Source of the DNA: Solirubrobacteraceae bacterium
GTDB taxonomy: Bacteria > Actinomycetota > Thermoleophilia > Solirubrobacterales > Solirubrobacteraceae
NCBI GenBank assembly: GCA_025449845.1
Contig: JANWIP010000005.1
Span: forward strand, 1 to 64,000
Length of the DNA: 64,000 nt
Direction of reading: 5' to 3'
This document shows, piece after piece, positions 32,333 to 42,242 of this stretch (positions within the stretch are counted from its first letter, which is position 1; each line of letters opens with the position of its first letter). Made by a program: the position numbers and the translations under genes. The notes below the pieces were generated by a model. It was not told the DNA's origin. It searched no databases and saw only the letters and a list, made by a program, of their open reading frames with translations.

Positions 32333-33864
32333 TGCGCTCGCTGCGAGCCCGCCTCATCACCGGCCTGCTTGTGCTCGCCGCCGCCGGGCTGCTGACGCTT
32401 GGAGGCATTACCTATGCAGAGCAGCGCTCATTCCTGCTTGACCGTGTGGACCAGCAGCTGCATGCCGCCACAGGGCCGATCTCGGCCGCACTCGATGGCA
32501 TCCCGGCTGGGCCGCCGAGCGGCCAGCACTTCGGGCCCGAGGGTCGCGGAGGGCCAGGCTTTGGGCTGCCGCTGGGCACTTATGGCGAGCGCCGCAATGC
32601 CGCGGGTGTCGTCACTGCCACGACGACCGTCCAGCGTTATGGCCACCGCTCCACCACGCGTCCCGATCTACCAACACATCTGTCGGCGGGCAGCGTGCTG
32701 ACGGTCTCCGGCCGGAGCAACGGCGGCAGCTATCGCGTGCTGGCGACACCCGATCCCGGCACGGGGGGCCTCAATGTCGTGGCGATCCCGTTGCAGGACG
32801 TCAATCAGAACTTGCACAGCCTGCTGCTGGTGGAGGGACTTGTGATCTTAGGCGTGCTGTTGGTGCTGGGCCTGCTCGCACGCATCGTCGTGCGTGTGGG
32901 ACTGCTGCCCTTGGAGCGGATGGCCCACACAGCCGATGCGATCGCCGGCGGCGATCTCTCCCACCGCGTTGAGCCCGCCGACGAGCGCACCGAGGTGGGC
33001 CGCCTGGGGATCGCGCTCAACGCGATGCTCGGGCGTCTGGAGCGGGCTTTCGCCGGTCAGAAGGCCAGCGAGGAGCGTCTGCGCCGCTTTCTAGCGGACG
33101 CCTCGCATGAGCTGCGCACGCCCCTGGCCTCGATCCGCGGCTACGCGGAGCTATTTCGCATCGGCGCAGCGCGTGAGCCGGGGGAGACGGAGAAGGCGAT
33201 GCGCCGCATCGAGCAGGAGGCCGCGCGTATGGGAGTGCTCGTGGAGGACCTACTTACACTCGCACGACTCGATGAACTTCACAACGCCGAGCACAGCATC
33301 GTTGACCTCGCGGCGCTTGCTCGCGACGCGGTTGACGACGCGCGTGTGACCGCGCCCGACCGCACGATCGACTTGCGCGCGACTGGCCAGGTCACCGTTC
33401 TCGGCGACGCGCATCAGCTTGCTCAGCTGCTTGCCAATCTGCTGCGCAATGCCCTCACACACACCCCTGCAGGGACGCCAATCGAGGTGACCGTCACCGG
33501 CGGCGAGGACCCTGAGGAGCGAGGCGTGGATCGGGAGGCGCGAGGTGTGGACCAAGAGGCACGGCTAGAGGTGCGCGACCACGGCTCTGGTCTGCCAGAG
33601 GGCGATCCCGCCGCGCTGTTCGAGCGCTTCTGGCGCGCTGAGCCGGGCCGTGAGCGCGGACGCGCCGGTGCGGGGTTGGGACTGGCGATCGTCGCTGGTG
33701 TGGTCGAGCGCCATGGGGGACATGTACAGGCGGCCAATGCACCGGGCGGCGGCGCCATGTTCATTGTCTACCTGCCGCTCACCGCCGCCCAGCCGGGCGC
33801 GGGACCCAGACTGGACGAAAGGACGATCGTCCAGGCGCTTCAGAGTGAGTCCAACGGGGAATAG
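32332..33864 (+). CDS. Sensor histidine kinase (MprB-like)
   Basis: 510 residues from ATG 32332. Two membrane helices (LITGLLVLAAAGLLTLGGIT and LLLVEGLVILGVLLVLGLLA) flank an extracytoplasmic sensor of about 130 residues that has a Gly/Pro-rich part. HAMP domain follows, then the phospho-acceptor His 259 in FLADASHELRTPL, and an ATP-binding domain with LLANLLRNALTHTPAG, RDHGSGLPEGD and GAGLGLAIVAGVVERHGG. The last 20 residues are a poorly conserved tail. The signal is unknown; neighbouring GT39, ApbE and reductase genes suggest a cell-envelope cue. Confidence 0.92.
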   Translation: MRSLRARLITGLLVLAAAGLLTLGGITYAEQRSFLLDRVDQQLHAATGPISAALDGIPAGPPSGQHFGPEGRGGPGFGLPLGTYGERRNAAGVVTATTTVQRYGHRSTTRPDLPTHLSAGSVLTVSGRSNGGSYRVLATPDPGTGGLNVVAIPLQDVNQNLHSLLLVEGLVILGVLLVLGLLARIVVRVGLLPLERMAHTADAIAGGDLSHRVEPADERTEVGRLGIALNAMLGRLERAFAGQKASEERLRRFLADASHELRTPLASIRGYAELFRIGAAREPGETEKAMRRIEQEAARMGVLVEDLLTLARLDELHNAEHSIVDLAALARDAVDDARVTAPDRTIDLRATGQVTVLGDAHQLAQLLANLLRNALTHTPAGTPIEVTVTGGEDPEERGVDREARGVDQEARLEVRDHGSGLPEGDPAALFERFWRAEPGRERGRAGAGLGLAIVAGVVERHGGHVQAANAPGGGAMFIVYLPLTAAQPGAGPRLDERTIVQALQSESNGE

Positions 33865-33871
33865 CCTAAAC

Positions 33872-34231
33872 CTAAACCGCCTGGGCCTGCACGGATTCCG
33901 GCGCGTCATCTATCGGCTTCCCCTGCGGGGGCGCAAGTAGGTAGACGGCTGCCGCCAGTCCGACAACGGTACCCACGTCACGCAGCATCGTCTCAAGACC
34001 AACGGCGACGATGTCGGGGTTATTTATCCGTTCATTTGGCGCGAGTGTCAACTCCCGAACGATCTCGTAAATGTGTAGTCCCACCAAGCCCGCCGCGGCG
34101 CCGAGCAGTCCGGAAACCGTGAAGAACGCAAGTCCGCCGACGCGTCCTTGCGCAAGGTCGGGAAGCCAGCGATCGACGGCCACGATCGCCGCAGCGAAAC
34201 ATCCCAGGAAAAGGACGACAGGTACCAGCAT
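33872..34231 (-). CDS. Small three-helix membrane protein
   Basis: 119 residues from ATG 34231; the longer open frame upstream belongs to the ROK kinase region and is not coding here. Helices: VPVVLFLGCFAAAIVAVDRW, LAFFTVSGLLGAAAGLVGLH and MLRDVGTVVGLAAAVYLLAP. No catalytic motif or known family. Convergent with the histidine kinase, 8 bp apart, and in the same direction as the ROK kinase gene. Confidence 0.65.
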   Translation of the reverse strand: MLVPVVLFLGCFAAAIVAVDRWLPDLAQGRVGGLAFFTVSGLLGAAAGLVGLHIYEIVRELTLAPNERINNPDIVAVGLETMLRDVGTVVGLAAAVYLLAPPQGKPIDDAPESVQAQAV

Positions 34232-34271
34232 GCAGCGTATTGTCTCGGGCCCGCCGGACGGCTCGCACAGG

Positions 34272-35246
34272 TCACATTGGCTCAGCTGCGAGCAGCGCCG
34301 CGCCCACCGCTCCTGAGAGATCTCCCAACTCCGTGTGCAGCACCACCGGCGGGTGATCATCGGCGAAGAGGTGCGGCGCCATCTGCTTGACGACCTGATC
34401 GACAAAGGCCTGGCCGAGCTTGTCGCCCATCCCACCGCCGAGCACGATCGCATCGAGGTCGAGCAAGTTCTGCGCCGAGGCCAGAGCGAGCGCAAGTGCC
34501 CAGGCGGCGTCTGCCAGCAGCTGCTTGGTCAGCTCGTCACCGTGCTTGAGAGCCTTGACATAGATGCCGGAGGTCAGCCGCTCTTTGCTCTCTTCGCGCA
34601 TGATCTCGAACAGCACGGTGTCCTGTCCGCGCTTGACCAATTTGCGCGCGCGCCGTTCCATCCTGGCTCGTCCCGCGTAGGCCTCAAGGCAACCCCTGCG
34701 CCCGCAGCCGCACTTGCGTCCATTGGGCTTGACTACCACGTGCCCAATCTCACCGGCGGCGCCGCGGCCGTCGTGCAGCTCGCCGTCCAGGATCAACCCA
34801 CCGCCGACCCCGGTACCTAGCCAGACGCCGAGCATGTTGGCGTAGGGGCGTCCGGCGCCGACTCGGTGCTCGCCCAGCACACCCACGCGCACATCGTTAT
34901 CGATCCTCACCTTCATCCCACCCAGAGCCTCGGACACCAGGGGACCCAGGCGAACGCTGGCGGAGAAGCCAGGAACGTTGGCGGCCTGAGTGACCACGCC
35001 GGCGGCGATATCGATCTCGCCGGGCGAGCCGATGCCCACCCCCTCGACGGCGCTCGCGTCGCACCCCACCTGCGCAAGCGTCGTGTGAATGGTGCCAAGG
35101 ATGGCCTCGATCACGTCATCGGCCACGCCGCTCTGCGGCGTCGGCACACGAGCACTGGCCAGCGTCTGCAGGCCGCGCAGCGCGACGGTCTGGATCTTCG
35201 TCCCGCCGAGGTCGACGCCCAGAGTGATCCTTTGTGCGCCAGCCAC
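34272..35246 (-). CDS. ROK-family sugar kinase (probable glucokinase)
   Basis: 324 residues from GTG 35246 (frame open to a TTG at 35270). ATP-binding [10 protein letters not shown], the sugar-binding region with AGEIGHVVV, and the ROK zinc motif [15 protein letters not shown] with its Cys residues are intact; [11 protein letters not shown] is the C-terminal phosphate loop. It would phosphorylate glucose or a related sugar in the cytosol. Divergent from pgi, whose product uses glucose-6-phosphate, which supports glucokinase. Confidence 0.9.
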   Translation of the reverse strand: MAGAQRITLGVDLGGTKIQTVALRGLQTLASARVPTPQSGVADDVIEAILGTIHTTLAQVGCDASAVEGVGIGSPGEIDIAAGVVTQAANVPGFSASVRLGPLVSEALGGMKVRIDNDVRVGVLGEHRVGAGRPYANMLGVWLGTGVGGGLILDGELHDGRGAAGEIGHVVVKPNGRKCGCGRRGCLEAYAGRARMERRARKLVKRGQDTVLFEIMREESKERLTSGIYVKALKHGDELTKQLLADAAWALALALASAQNLLDLDAIVLGGGMGDKLGQAFVDQVVKQMAPHLFADDHPPVVLHTELGDLSGAVGAALLAAEPM

Positions 35247-35307
35247 GCCGCTAGGATACCCCGGCGGCAAGGCCGGTTCCTCTTACCCAGACCTGGAAGG
35301 AGTCGTG

Positions 35308-36948
35308 ATGAGCACAGACGCCACGACCCCGGCACCTTTGCGGGAACGCCCGGCATGGACAGCGTTGGGCAGTCACTACGAGACGATTCGCAACGTGCAC
35401 ATGCGCGAGCTGTTCGCACAGGACCCGCAGCGCGGCGAGCGCCTGACGCTGCTAGGCGCCGGCCTGTATCTCGACTACTCCAAGAACAGGATCACCGAGG
35501 AAACCATCGGACTGCTGCTCGAATTGGCGCAACAGTCACAGTTGGCCGAGCGGATCGAGGCAATGTTCAGCGGCGAGCGCATCAACGTCTCCGAGAACCG
35601 CTCCGTGCTGCACGTTGCACTGCGTATGCCCGCTAACAGCTCGCTTGTTGTGGAGGGGGAGGATGTAGTCGCGCAAGTTCATGCCGTGCTCCGACGCATG
35701 TCAGCTTTCGCTGAACGCGTAAGGACGGGGGAGTGGCTTGGTCATACCGGGCGCCCAATTCGCAACATCGTCAACATCGGTATCGGTGGCTCGGACCTCG
35801 GCCCGGTCATGGCCTATGAGGCGCTGCGTCACTACAGCGCTCGTGAGCTTACTTTCCGCTTCGTCTCCAATGTCGATTCCACCGACTTCGTGGAGGCCAC
35901 GTGTGACCTCGATCCGGAGGAGACCCTGTTCATCGTCTCTTCCAAGACCTTCACCACGCTTGAGACGATGACCAATGCGCGCTCCGCCCGGGAGTGGCTG
36001 CTGGCAACGCTGCAAGATGACAGCGCCATCGCAAAGCACGTTGTCGCGGTCTCCACCAACGCCAAGGAGGTAACCAAGTTCGGCATCGACACCGAGAACA
36101 TGTTCGGTTTCTGGGACTGGGTCGGCGGGCGCTACTCGATGGACTCAGCCATTGGCCTCTCCACGATGCTGGCTATCGGCCCTGAGCGCTTCCAGGAGCT
36201 GCTCGCTGGCTTTCACGCAATGGACGAGCACTTCCGCACAACCCCCTTCACGCACAATCTGCCCGTGCTGATGGGTCTGCTGGGGGTTTGGTACGGCGAT
36301 TTCTTCGGCGCTCAGACCCACGGAGTGATGCCTTACGAGCAGTACCTCAAGCGCTTCCCCGCTTATCTGCAGCAGCTGACGATGGAGTCAAACGGCAAGC
36401 GCGTGACGCTCGACGGGAAAGAGGTCGACTACGACACGGGCGCAATCTACTGGGGCGAGCCCGGCACCAACGGTCAGCATAGCTTCTACCAGCTGATTCA
36501 CCAGGGAACCAAGCTGATCCCGCTCGATTTCATCGGCTTCGCCAAGACGCTCAACCCGCTCGGCGAGCATCACGATCTGTTGATGTCAAACGTTTTCGCA
36601 CAGGCCGAGGCACTGGCATTTGGCAAGACCGCCGAGGAGGTGAGGGCCGAGGGCACACCTGAGGCGATCGTCGCGCACCGCGTGATGCCTGGCAATCGTC
36701 CCAGCAATACGATCCTGGCCGAGCAGCTCACTCCGCATACGCTGGGGACGCTGATAGCGCTGTACGAGCACAGCGTCTTCACACAAGGTGCCATCTGGGG
36801 CATCGACTGTTTCGATCAGTGGGGGGTCGAGCTGGGCAAGGCGCTGGCGGTGCGCATCATTCCCGAGCTGCGCAGCGAGAGCGAGCCGGACCTGGAGCAC
36901 GACAGTTCCACCAACGCTCTGATCCGGCGCTACCGCGCCACGCGCTGA
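35308..36948 (+). CDS. pgi: Glucose-6-phosphate isomerase
   Basis: 546 residues from ATG 35308 with GGAAGGA upstream. Full-length classical [41 protein letters not shown], the SIS-type sugar-binding segments and the C-terminal [20 protein letters not shown] with the catalytic Gln/Lys region. Interconverts glucose-6-phosphate and fructose-6-phosphate in glycolysis. It is divergent from the ROK kinase. A GC-rich hairpin follows the stop. Confidence 0.97.
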   Translation: MSTDATTPAPLRERPAWTALGSHYETIRNVHMRELFAQDPQRGERLTLLGAGLYLDYSKNRITEETIGLLLELAQQSQLAERIEAMFSGERINVSENRSVLHVALRMPANSSLVVEGEDVVAQVHAVLRRMSAFAERVRTGEWLGHTGRPIRNIVNIGIGGSDLGPVMAYEALRHYSARELTFRFVSNVDSTDFVEATCDLDPEETLFIVSSKTFTTLETMTNARSAREWLLATLQDDSAIAKHVVAVSTNAKEVTKFGIDTENMFGFWDWVGGRYSMDSAIGLSTMLAIGPERFQELLAGFHAMDEHFRTTPFTHNLPVLMGLLGVWYGDFFGAQTHGVMPYEQYLKRFPAYLQQLTMESNGKRVTLDGKEVDYDTGAIYWGEPGTNGQHSFYQLIHQGTKLIPLDFIGFAKTLNPLGEHHDLLMSNVFAQAEALAFGKTAEEVRAEGTPEAIVAHRVMPGNRPSNTILAEQLTPHTLGTLIALYEHSVFTQGAIWGIDCFDQWGVELGKALAVRIIPELRSESEPDLEHDSSTNALIRRYRATR

Positions 36949-36960
36949 CTGAGTCACATG

Positions 36961-36978
36961 GCCGGGCTTAGGCCCGGC
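36961..36978 (+). terminator. GC-rich hairpin after pgi, possible terminator
   Basis: GCCGGGC-TTAG-GCCCGGC forms a perfect 7-bp stem with a 4-base loop, 12 bp after the pgi stop. No T-run follows, so it is a possible but not proven terminator, as is common in high-GC genomes. Confidence 0.45.
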
Positions 36979-37027
36979 GCCGAGCGCTGCTACCGTCGAA
37001 TCCTCAAGCCCCAGCAAGGAGGACGAC

Positions 37028-38287
37028 ATGTTCGAGAAGCGGATCTGTCATGCGCTCTTCTCCCGGATCACCAATGGTGGCCTGGAAGTCACCTACTGGG
37101 ACGGGCAGACTGAGCGCTACGGACCGGGACCTTGGCTGCGGCTGCGTTTGCGCACACCCGGGACCGTCTGGGCGATTGCCAGAAACGTCGATCTCGGCGC
37201 CGGCGAAGCGTATGTAAACGGAGATATCGAGATGGAGGGCGATCTCGCCCAGTTCGTGGCCCTGGGTGCCGCCAACGGCGAGCAGCTTGCGTCGCTGCTG
37301 CCAAAGCCGTTGCGCAAGGCGCCGAAGCTCAAGCTGCGCAGGCGCAACTCCAAGGCCAAAGAGGCAGCCAACATCCGCCATCACTACGACCTCGGCAATG
37401 ACTTCTATCGCCTGTGGCTCGATCGCTCGATGACCTATTCCTGTGCCTATTTCCGCACCCCCGGCGATTCGCTGGAGCAGGCCCAGCGCCAGAAGGTCGA
37501 GCAGATTCTGCGCAAGCTCGACCTCACACCCGGCATGACCCTGCTCGATATCGGCTCGGGCTGGGGAGAGTTGATCGTCGCTGCCGCCAAGCAGCATGGG
37601 GCGAAGGCCCACGGCATTACTCTCAGCCATGAGCAGCTGCGGCATACGCGCGAGCGCATCGAGGCCGAAGGGCTCACCGACAGAGTCACAGTGGAGCTTC
37701 TGCACTACGAAGACCTGCCCGCCAGCGAGAGCTATGACCGCGTGGTCTCAGTCGGCATGTATGAGCATGTGGGTGTGGGTAACCACGCCGCCTACATGGC
37801 CGCCGTCGAGCGCGTGCTGCGCCCGCAGGGCGTATCGCTGCTGCACACGATCACGCAGACGGTCGACCGCCCAATCGCTCCTTTCACCGAGCGCTACATC
37901 TTCCCCGGGGGGCACCTGCCAACGGTGGAGAGCATCCTTACGCTGCTGCCTGAGCACGACTTCCACGCGGTGGACTACGAGAGTCTGCGCCGTCACTACG
38001 CGCGCACGTTGCAGGAGTGGTGGGAGCGTTTTGAGCGCTCGCGCGATCAGGTCGAGGAGATGTACGACGAGCGCTTCGTGCGCATGTGGCGGCTGTACCT
38101 GCGCGGAGCCTTCGCGGCCTTCAGCTGGGGAAAGCTCGACCTCGCGCAGATCCTCTGGACCAAGGGCCTGTCAGATGCGGTGCCGATGACGCGCGACTAC
38201 ATGTATCGGTATCCGCAGCCGCTCGCTCAGGCTGGCGAGGGCGAAGGAACCGTATCCCCGTCACGCGAGGCTACATCGGTCGTGTGA
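37028..38287 (+). CDS. cfa: Cyclopropane-fatty-acyl-phospholipid synthase
   Basis: 419 residues from ATG 37028, with AAGGAGG upstream. SAM-dependent methyltransferase: LLDIGSGWGELIVAAAKQHG (glycine motif), SYDRVVSVGMYEHVG with the catalytic-region Glu-His, YIFPGGHLPTVESIL and MWRLYLRGAFAAFSWGKLDL typical of CFAS. It adds a methylene bridge to unsaturated lipid tails at the membrane surface. The 3' end overlaps the convergent MFS gene by 61 bp. Confidence 0.93.
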   Translation: MFEKRICHALFSRITNGGLEVTYWDGQTERYGPGPWLRLRLRTPGTVWAIARNVDLGAGEAYVNGDIEMEGDLAQFVALGAANGEQLASLLPKPLRKAPKLKLRRRNSKAKEAANIRHHYDLGNDFYRLWLDRSMTYSCAYFRTPGDSLEQAQRQKVEQILRKLDLTPGMTLLDIGSGWGELIVAAAKQHGAKAHGITLSHEQLRHTRERIEAEGLTDRVTVELLHYEDLPASESYDRVVSVGMYEHVGVGNHAAYMAAVERVLRPQGVSLLHTITQTVDRPIAPFTERYIFPGGHLPTVESILTLLPEHDFHAVDYESLRRHYARTLQEWWERFERSRDQVEEMYDERFVRMWRLYLRGAFAAFSWGKLDLAQILWTKGLSDAVPMTRDYMYRYPQPLAQAGEGEGTVSPSREATSVV

Positions 38288-39909
38288 TATTCAGCCAACA
38301 GCTGCTCCTCGTGCTCGTGCTTGGGGAAGAGCGAGAACACGATCGCGGCGCCGATCAGGATCGCGATTATCCCCGCGCCATATGCACGTTCGCTGCCCTG
38401 CACGAATGAGTTCTTGGCACCTTCGATGATGGCTGAGGCGTAGTGCGGATAGCGCGAAGCGGTGTCGGCGGCGCTGGCGAAGGACTTCTGCAGTTCGGCT
38501 TCCACCGCGGTGGTGAGCCGTGCCTTGTTGGGGGCGTTCCCGATCGCCGTGGACACCGCCGCTGCATAGCCCGCCGTGAGCAGTGCGCCAAGGATCGACT
38601 GCATGATCGCTCCACCGAGGTCGCGCTGCAGGTCGGCGGTGCCCGAGGCCATACCGGCGCGATTCACGGGCACCGAGCCAGTCAAGGAGTGCGAGGCGGG
38701 TGTGCCCGCAAACCCCACACCGGCGCCGATCAGCGCGTAGCCGAGACCGACCTTCCAGTAGGAGATGCCGTCCTTCCACAGCAGCAGCATCGTGAGGAAC
38801 CCCAGCAGGCAGAAGAAGTAGCCGATCAGCAGCGTCACGCGCGAGCCATGCGTATTCACCAGCTTGGCCGAGCGCGGTGCGATCAGCACCATCATCAAGG
38901 CCGCCGGGATGATCGCCAGGCCAGCGTCGAGCGTCGAGTAGCCGAGCACGTTCTGCAGGAACTGCTGCCCGACAAACATGGCGCCCATCAGCGAGCCGAA
39001 CACGATGATCCCCGCCAGCGCCGCAACCCAGAAGATCCGGCGGCCGGCCACGTTGAGGTCATACAACGGCACGCGCGCGCGGCGCTGGCGGATGATGAAA
39101 CCGACTGCCGCCGCCAAGGTGATCGCCACCAGGCCCAGCACGAGCGTTCCCTTGTTCGGCACGGGCGCGAAGTTGATCGACAGCACGAGCGCTGCCACCA
39201 GTACAACGGAGAGGATGCCGCCGAGATTGTCCACGGGGTCGCTGGTCTCATTGACATGCGCCGGCACGAAGCGCCAGGCCATGAACAGCGCCACGAACGC
39301 CAGCGGCAGCGTGATGAAGAAGACCGAGCCCCAATCGAACTGCGTCAGCAGCGCACCTGCCAGCAGTGGCCCGAGCGCGGAGATCGCCCCGCCGAGGCCA
39401 GACCACAGCGCGATCGCCTTGGTGCGCTCCGCTCCCGACCACAGTGCCGTGATCAGCGCGAGCGTTGTAGGGAACGCCATGCCGGCGGCCAGACCACCCA
39501 GCAGGCGCGCCGCGATCAGCACGCCGATCGACGGCGCGAGCGCGGCCAGCAGCGAGGCCGGAATCGCAAGCGTGGTGCCGAGGATCAGCATCAGCTTGCG
39601 CCCGTAGCGGTCGCCGAGCGCGCCGAGATACAGCACCGAGGTCGCCAGGCCCAGCGAATAGCCGACGGCGATCAGGTCGAGTTCACTCTGTCCCGCATCA
39701 AATGCCTTGCCGATGTCCGGCAGCGCGACGTTGGCCACCGCCAGGTTGAGGTTGGCAACTGCCGCTACGAGGATCAGTGAGGCCAGCACCAGCCCCGCAC
39801 GCTGCGGACCCTCTGAGGTTTCCGGAGCGGACGCCGGCTGGGCGCTCGCGGCGGCCGGAGTCGAGGTCACGCCGGGCAAGCTATCAGTCGAGCCGACGCG
39901 GCGATTCAT
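38227..39909 (-). CDS. DHA2-type MFS drug exporter (14 TM)
   Basis: 560 residues and about 14 membrane helices. The MFS loop motif GALGDRYGRKLMLILG is between helices 2 and 3; the antiporter motif C region LWSGLGGAISALGPLLAGAL is in helix 5. Pattern is the EmrB/QacA (DHA2) family: drug/proton antiport. The C-terminus is hydrophilic and shares 61 bp with the end of cfa on the other strand. Substrate unknown. Confidence 0.9.
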   Translation of the reverse strand: MNRRVGSTDSLPGVTSTPAAASAQPASAPETSEGPQRAGLVLASLILVAAVANLNLAVANVALPDIGKAFDAGQSELDLIAVGYSLGLATSVLYLGALGDRYGRKLMLILGTTLAIPASLLAALAPSIGVLIAARLLGGLAAGMAFPTTLALITALWSGAERTKAIALWSGLGGAISALGPLLAGALLTQFDWGSVFFITLPLAFVALFMAWRFVPAHVNETSDPVDNLGGILSVVLVAALVLSINFAPVPNKGTLVLGLVAITLAAAVGFIIRQRRARVPLYDLNVAGRRIFWVAALAGIIVFGSLMGAMFVGQQFLQNVLGYSTLDAGLAIIPAALMMVLIAPRSAKLVNTHGSRVTLLIGYFFCLLGFLTMLLLWKDGISYWKVGLGYALIGAGVGFAGTPASHSLTGSVPVNRAGMASGTADLQRDLGGAIMQSILGALLTAGYAAAVSTAIGNAPNKARLTTAVEAELQKSFASAADTASRYPHYASAIIEGAKNSFVQGSERAYGAGIIAILIGAAIVFSLFPKHEHEEQLLAEYHTTDVASRDGDTVPSPSPA

Positions 39910-39984
39910 CCCGATCGGATGATGGCGCTAGCGTTAGGCCGCTGGATCCTAGATGTGACCCTCAACTGAGACAAGGAACTGAAC

Positions 39985-40497
39985 ATGAGCGACAGACCAG
40001 TCTTCATCTATGCCGCGACCTACGCCGAGCGCGCGGATGCCGAGGCCGACTACGACATGCTGCTCGACCTGCACGCGGCGAAGCTGGTGGGCACCTATGA
40101 CGTGGCCTTCATCAGCAAGGACCTTGACGGCAAGGTGCATGTGCACAAGCACGAGAAGCCCACGCAGCACGGCGCCTGGACCGGCATCGCCGTGGGCGCG
40201 GTGGTGGGCGTTCTGTTCCCGCCGTCGGTCATTGGTGCGGCCGTCGTGGGTGGCACGGCCGGTGGTGTCATCGGACACCTGCGCAAGGGCATGTCGCGCG
40301 GGGATGCCAAGGAGCTCGGCGATCTGCTGGAGGAGGGCCAGGCGGCGCTCATCGTGATCGGCGAGTCGCGCCTCGGCGAGCAGCTCGATAAGGCACTGAC
40401 GCGTGCCGAAAAGACGCTCGAGAAGGAGATCGACGCCGACGCCAAGGAGTTCGAGCGCGAGCTCAAGGAGGCAGAGAAGGAAGGCGCTGCAAGCTGA
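39985..40497 (+). CDS. DUF1269-type membrane-associated protein
   Basis: 170 residues. N-terminal soluble segment (PVFIYAATYAERADAEADYD) and a central Gly/Ala-rich membrane hairpin (GIAVGAVVGVLFPPSVIGAA, then VVGGTAGGVIGHLRKGM), followed by a soluble domain (GQAALIVIGESRLGEQL) and a charged helical tail. This is the DUF1269/DUF6325 type of general-stress-associated membrane protein. Function unknown. Confidence 0.75.
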   Translation: MSDRPVFIYAATYAERADAEADYDMLLDLHAAKLVGTYDVAFISKDLDGKVHVHKHEKPTQHGAWTGIAVGAVVGVLFPPSVIGAAVVGGTAGGVIGHLRKGMSRGDAKELGDLLEEGQAALIVIGESRLGEQLDKALTRAEKTLEKEIDADAKEFERELKEAEKEGAAS

Positions 40498-40601
40498 CGG
40501 ACGGGATCGCGGCCTGACCGTCCCGGCACCGCCGGGCGGTAATCGCCCCCGAGGTCGTCCCGCCCAGGCGTCTGCGGCGCCGGGCGGCTACCGTGCTGAA
40601 G

Positions 40602-42242
40602 ATGCCTGTCGTTAGCAGTCCAGCGATGGTGAAGCGCCTGACGCTGGTGGCCTGCATCCTGGGCTCTGGCATCGCGCTGCTCGACAGCACGGTCGTCAAC
40701 GTCGCACTGCCCACCATCCAGCGCGACCTGGGTGGTGGGCTGGCAGCGCAGCAGTGGGTCACCAACGCCTACCTGCTTACGCTCGGCTCACTGATCCTGG
40801 TGGGCGGCTCGCTGGGTGATCTGTTCGGCGAGCGGCGCATCTTCGCGCTCGGCGTGGGGGGCTTCGGTGTGGCCTCGCTGCTGTGCGCACTGGCGCCTAC
40901 GATCGAGGCCCTGATCGCCGCGCGCGCGTTGCAGGGCGTAGCCAGCGCGCTGCTCACACCGAGCGCTTTGGCGGTGATCGTGGCGACCTTTAAGGAGGAG
41001 GAGCGCGGGCCGGCGATCGGCAGTTGGACGGCGTGGGGGGGCATCGCCACCGTGCTGGGTCCGCTGATCGGCGGCGAGCTGCTGGCGATCTCCTCGTGGC
41101 GCTCGATCTTCCTCATCAACATTCCTTTGGTGATGATCTGCGTGGCGCTGATCCTCACGGTCATTCCGCGCATGGAGCACCCCCGCGAGCGATCTGCCGG
41201 GCGCGGGGTGGACTACATCGGGGCGCTGCTGGCAGCGCTGGGTCTCGCCGGGCCGGTGTTCGCGCTGATCGAGCAGCCGCGGCTGGGGTGGGGGAGCCCG
41301 GCGGTGACGATCCCTCTGATCGCCGGCGGCGCGCTGCTGGTGTGCTTCGTGCTCTACGAGTCCCGCGCGCGCGATCCAATGTTGCCGCTGAGCCTTTTCC
41401 GGCGGCGCAACTTCTCGGCGGGCAACATCGAGACGTTCTCGATGTACGCAGGCCTATCGATCCTGTTCTTCTTCCTCGTGCTCTTCCTGCAGCAGATCGG
41501 CGGCTACTCGCCGCTGAAGAGCGGCCTCGCGATTCTGCCCACGACGATTGTCATGTTTGCCCTCTCAAGGCGCTTCGGGGCGCTGGCCGACCGCCATGGG
41601 CCGCGCTTCTTCATGGGCGTTGGCCCCTTGATCGCCGCTTGCGGCCTGCTGCTCTTCCAGCGTGTGGGCGTCAAGGTCGACTATGTCACCGAAGTGCTGC
41701 CGGGGCTGCTGGTGTTCTCGCTGGGACTCTCGATGACGGTGGCTCCTCTTACCGCGGCGGTGCTGGCCGGCGTTGAGACCAATCAGGCCGGCATCGCCTC
41801 GGCCGTCAATAACGCTGTCGCACGTGTGGCCAGCCTGCTGGGCACGGCCGCCGTGGGCGCCGCAGTGGCGGCGGCCTTCGTCTCACAGCTCGACAGCCAG
41901 TTGGCGAACAGACCCTTGGGGCCGCCCGCGCAGGCAGCTGTTGCGGAAGCCAAGAAGCTGCCTCTCGGCTTGCCCAACACCAAGGGCCTGCTGCCCTCAC
42001 AGGCCCGCGCCGTGACGGCCGCCGCCGAGAACGCCTCGCTTGAAAGCTTCCATCTGGGTATGGGCATAGCGGCCCTGCTCGTGGCACTAGGCGGAATCGC
42101 CGGCGTCGTCGGCGTGCGCAATCCCAAGCGAGTGGTGCTGGCGCAGGAGTGTGAGGGCGGCCAGCTGGTAGGGGCCAGTCTCGATGCCGCCGGCTGCCAC
42201 GAGCCTGTGGACGAGGCTCAGCCCGTGGGCGCTTCGGCGTAG
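40602..42242 (+). CDS. DHA2-type MFS transporter
   Basis: 546 residues from ATG 40602 (GTG 40593 and ATG 40626 are alternatives). About 14 helices; IALLDSTVVNVALPTIQRDL and the loop SLGDLFGERRIFALG are typical of EmrB/QacA exporters, and SWTAWGGIATVLGPLIGGEL is motif C. Second DHA2 exporter within 3 kb. Its last 25 bp overlap the convergent HxlR gene, which may regulate it. Confidence 0.9.
   Translation: MPVVSSPAMVKRLTLVACILGSGIALLDSTVVNVALPTIQRDLGGGLAAQQWVTNAYLLTLGSLILVGGSLGDLFGERRIFALGVGGFGVASLLCALAPTIEALIAARALQGVASALLTPSALAVIVATFKEEERGPAIGSWTAWGGIATVLGPLIGGELLAISSWRSIFLINIPLVMICVALILTVIPRMEHPRERSAGRGVDYIGALLAALGLAGPVFALIEQPRLGWGSPAVTIPLIAGGALLVCFVLYESRARDPMLPLSLFRRRNFSAGNIETFSMYAGLSILFFFLVLFLQQIGGYSPLKSGLAILPTTIVMFALSRRFGALADRHGPRFFMGVGPLIAACGLLLFQRVGVKVDYVTEVLPGLLVFSLGLSMTVAPLTAAVLAGVETNQAGIASAVNNAVARVASLLGTAAVGAAVAAAFVSQLDSQLANRPLGPPAQAAVAEAKKLPLGLPNTKGLLPSQARAVTAAAENASLESFHLGMGIAALLVALGGIAGVVGVRNPKRVVLAQECEGGQLVGASLDAAGCHEPVDEAQPVGASA

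Noticed and set aside
38443..39780. Long open frame on the plus strand, opposite to the MFS exporter
   Set aside because: Composition is Arg/Gln/His-rich without hydrophobic segments; typical antisense frame in high-GC DNA over a clear transporter gene.
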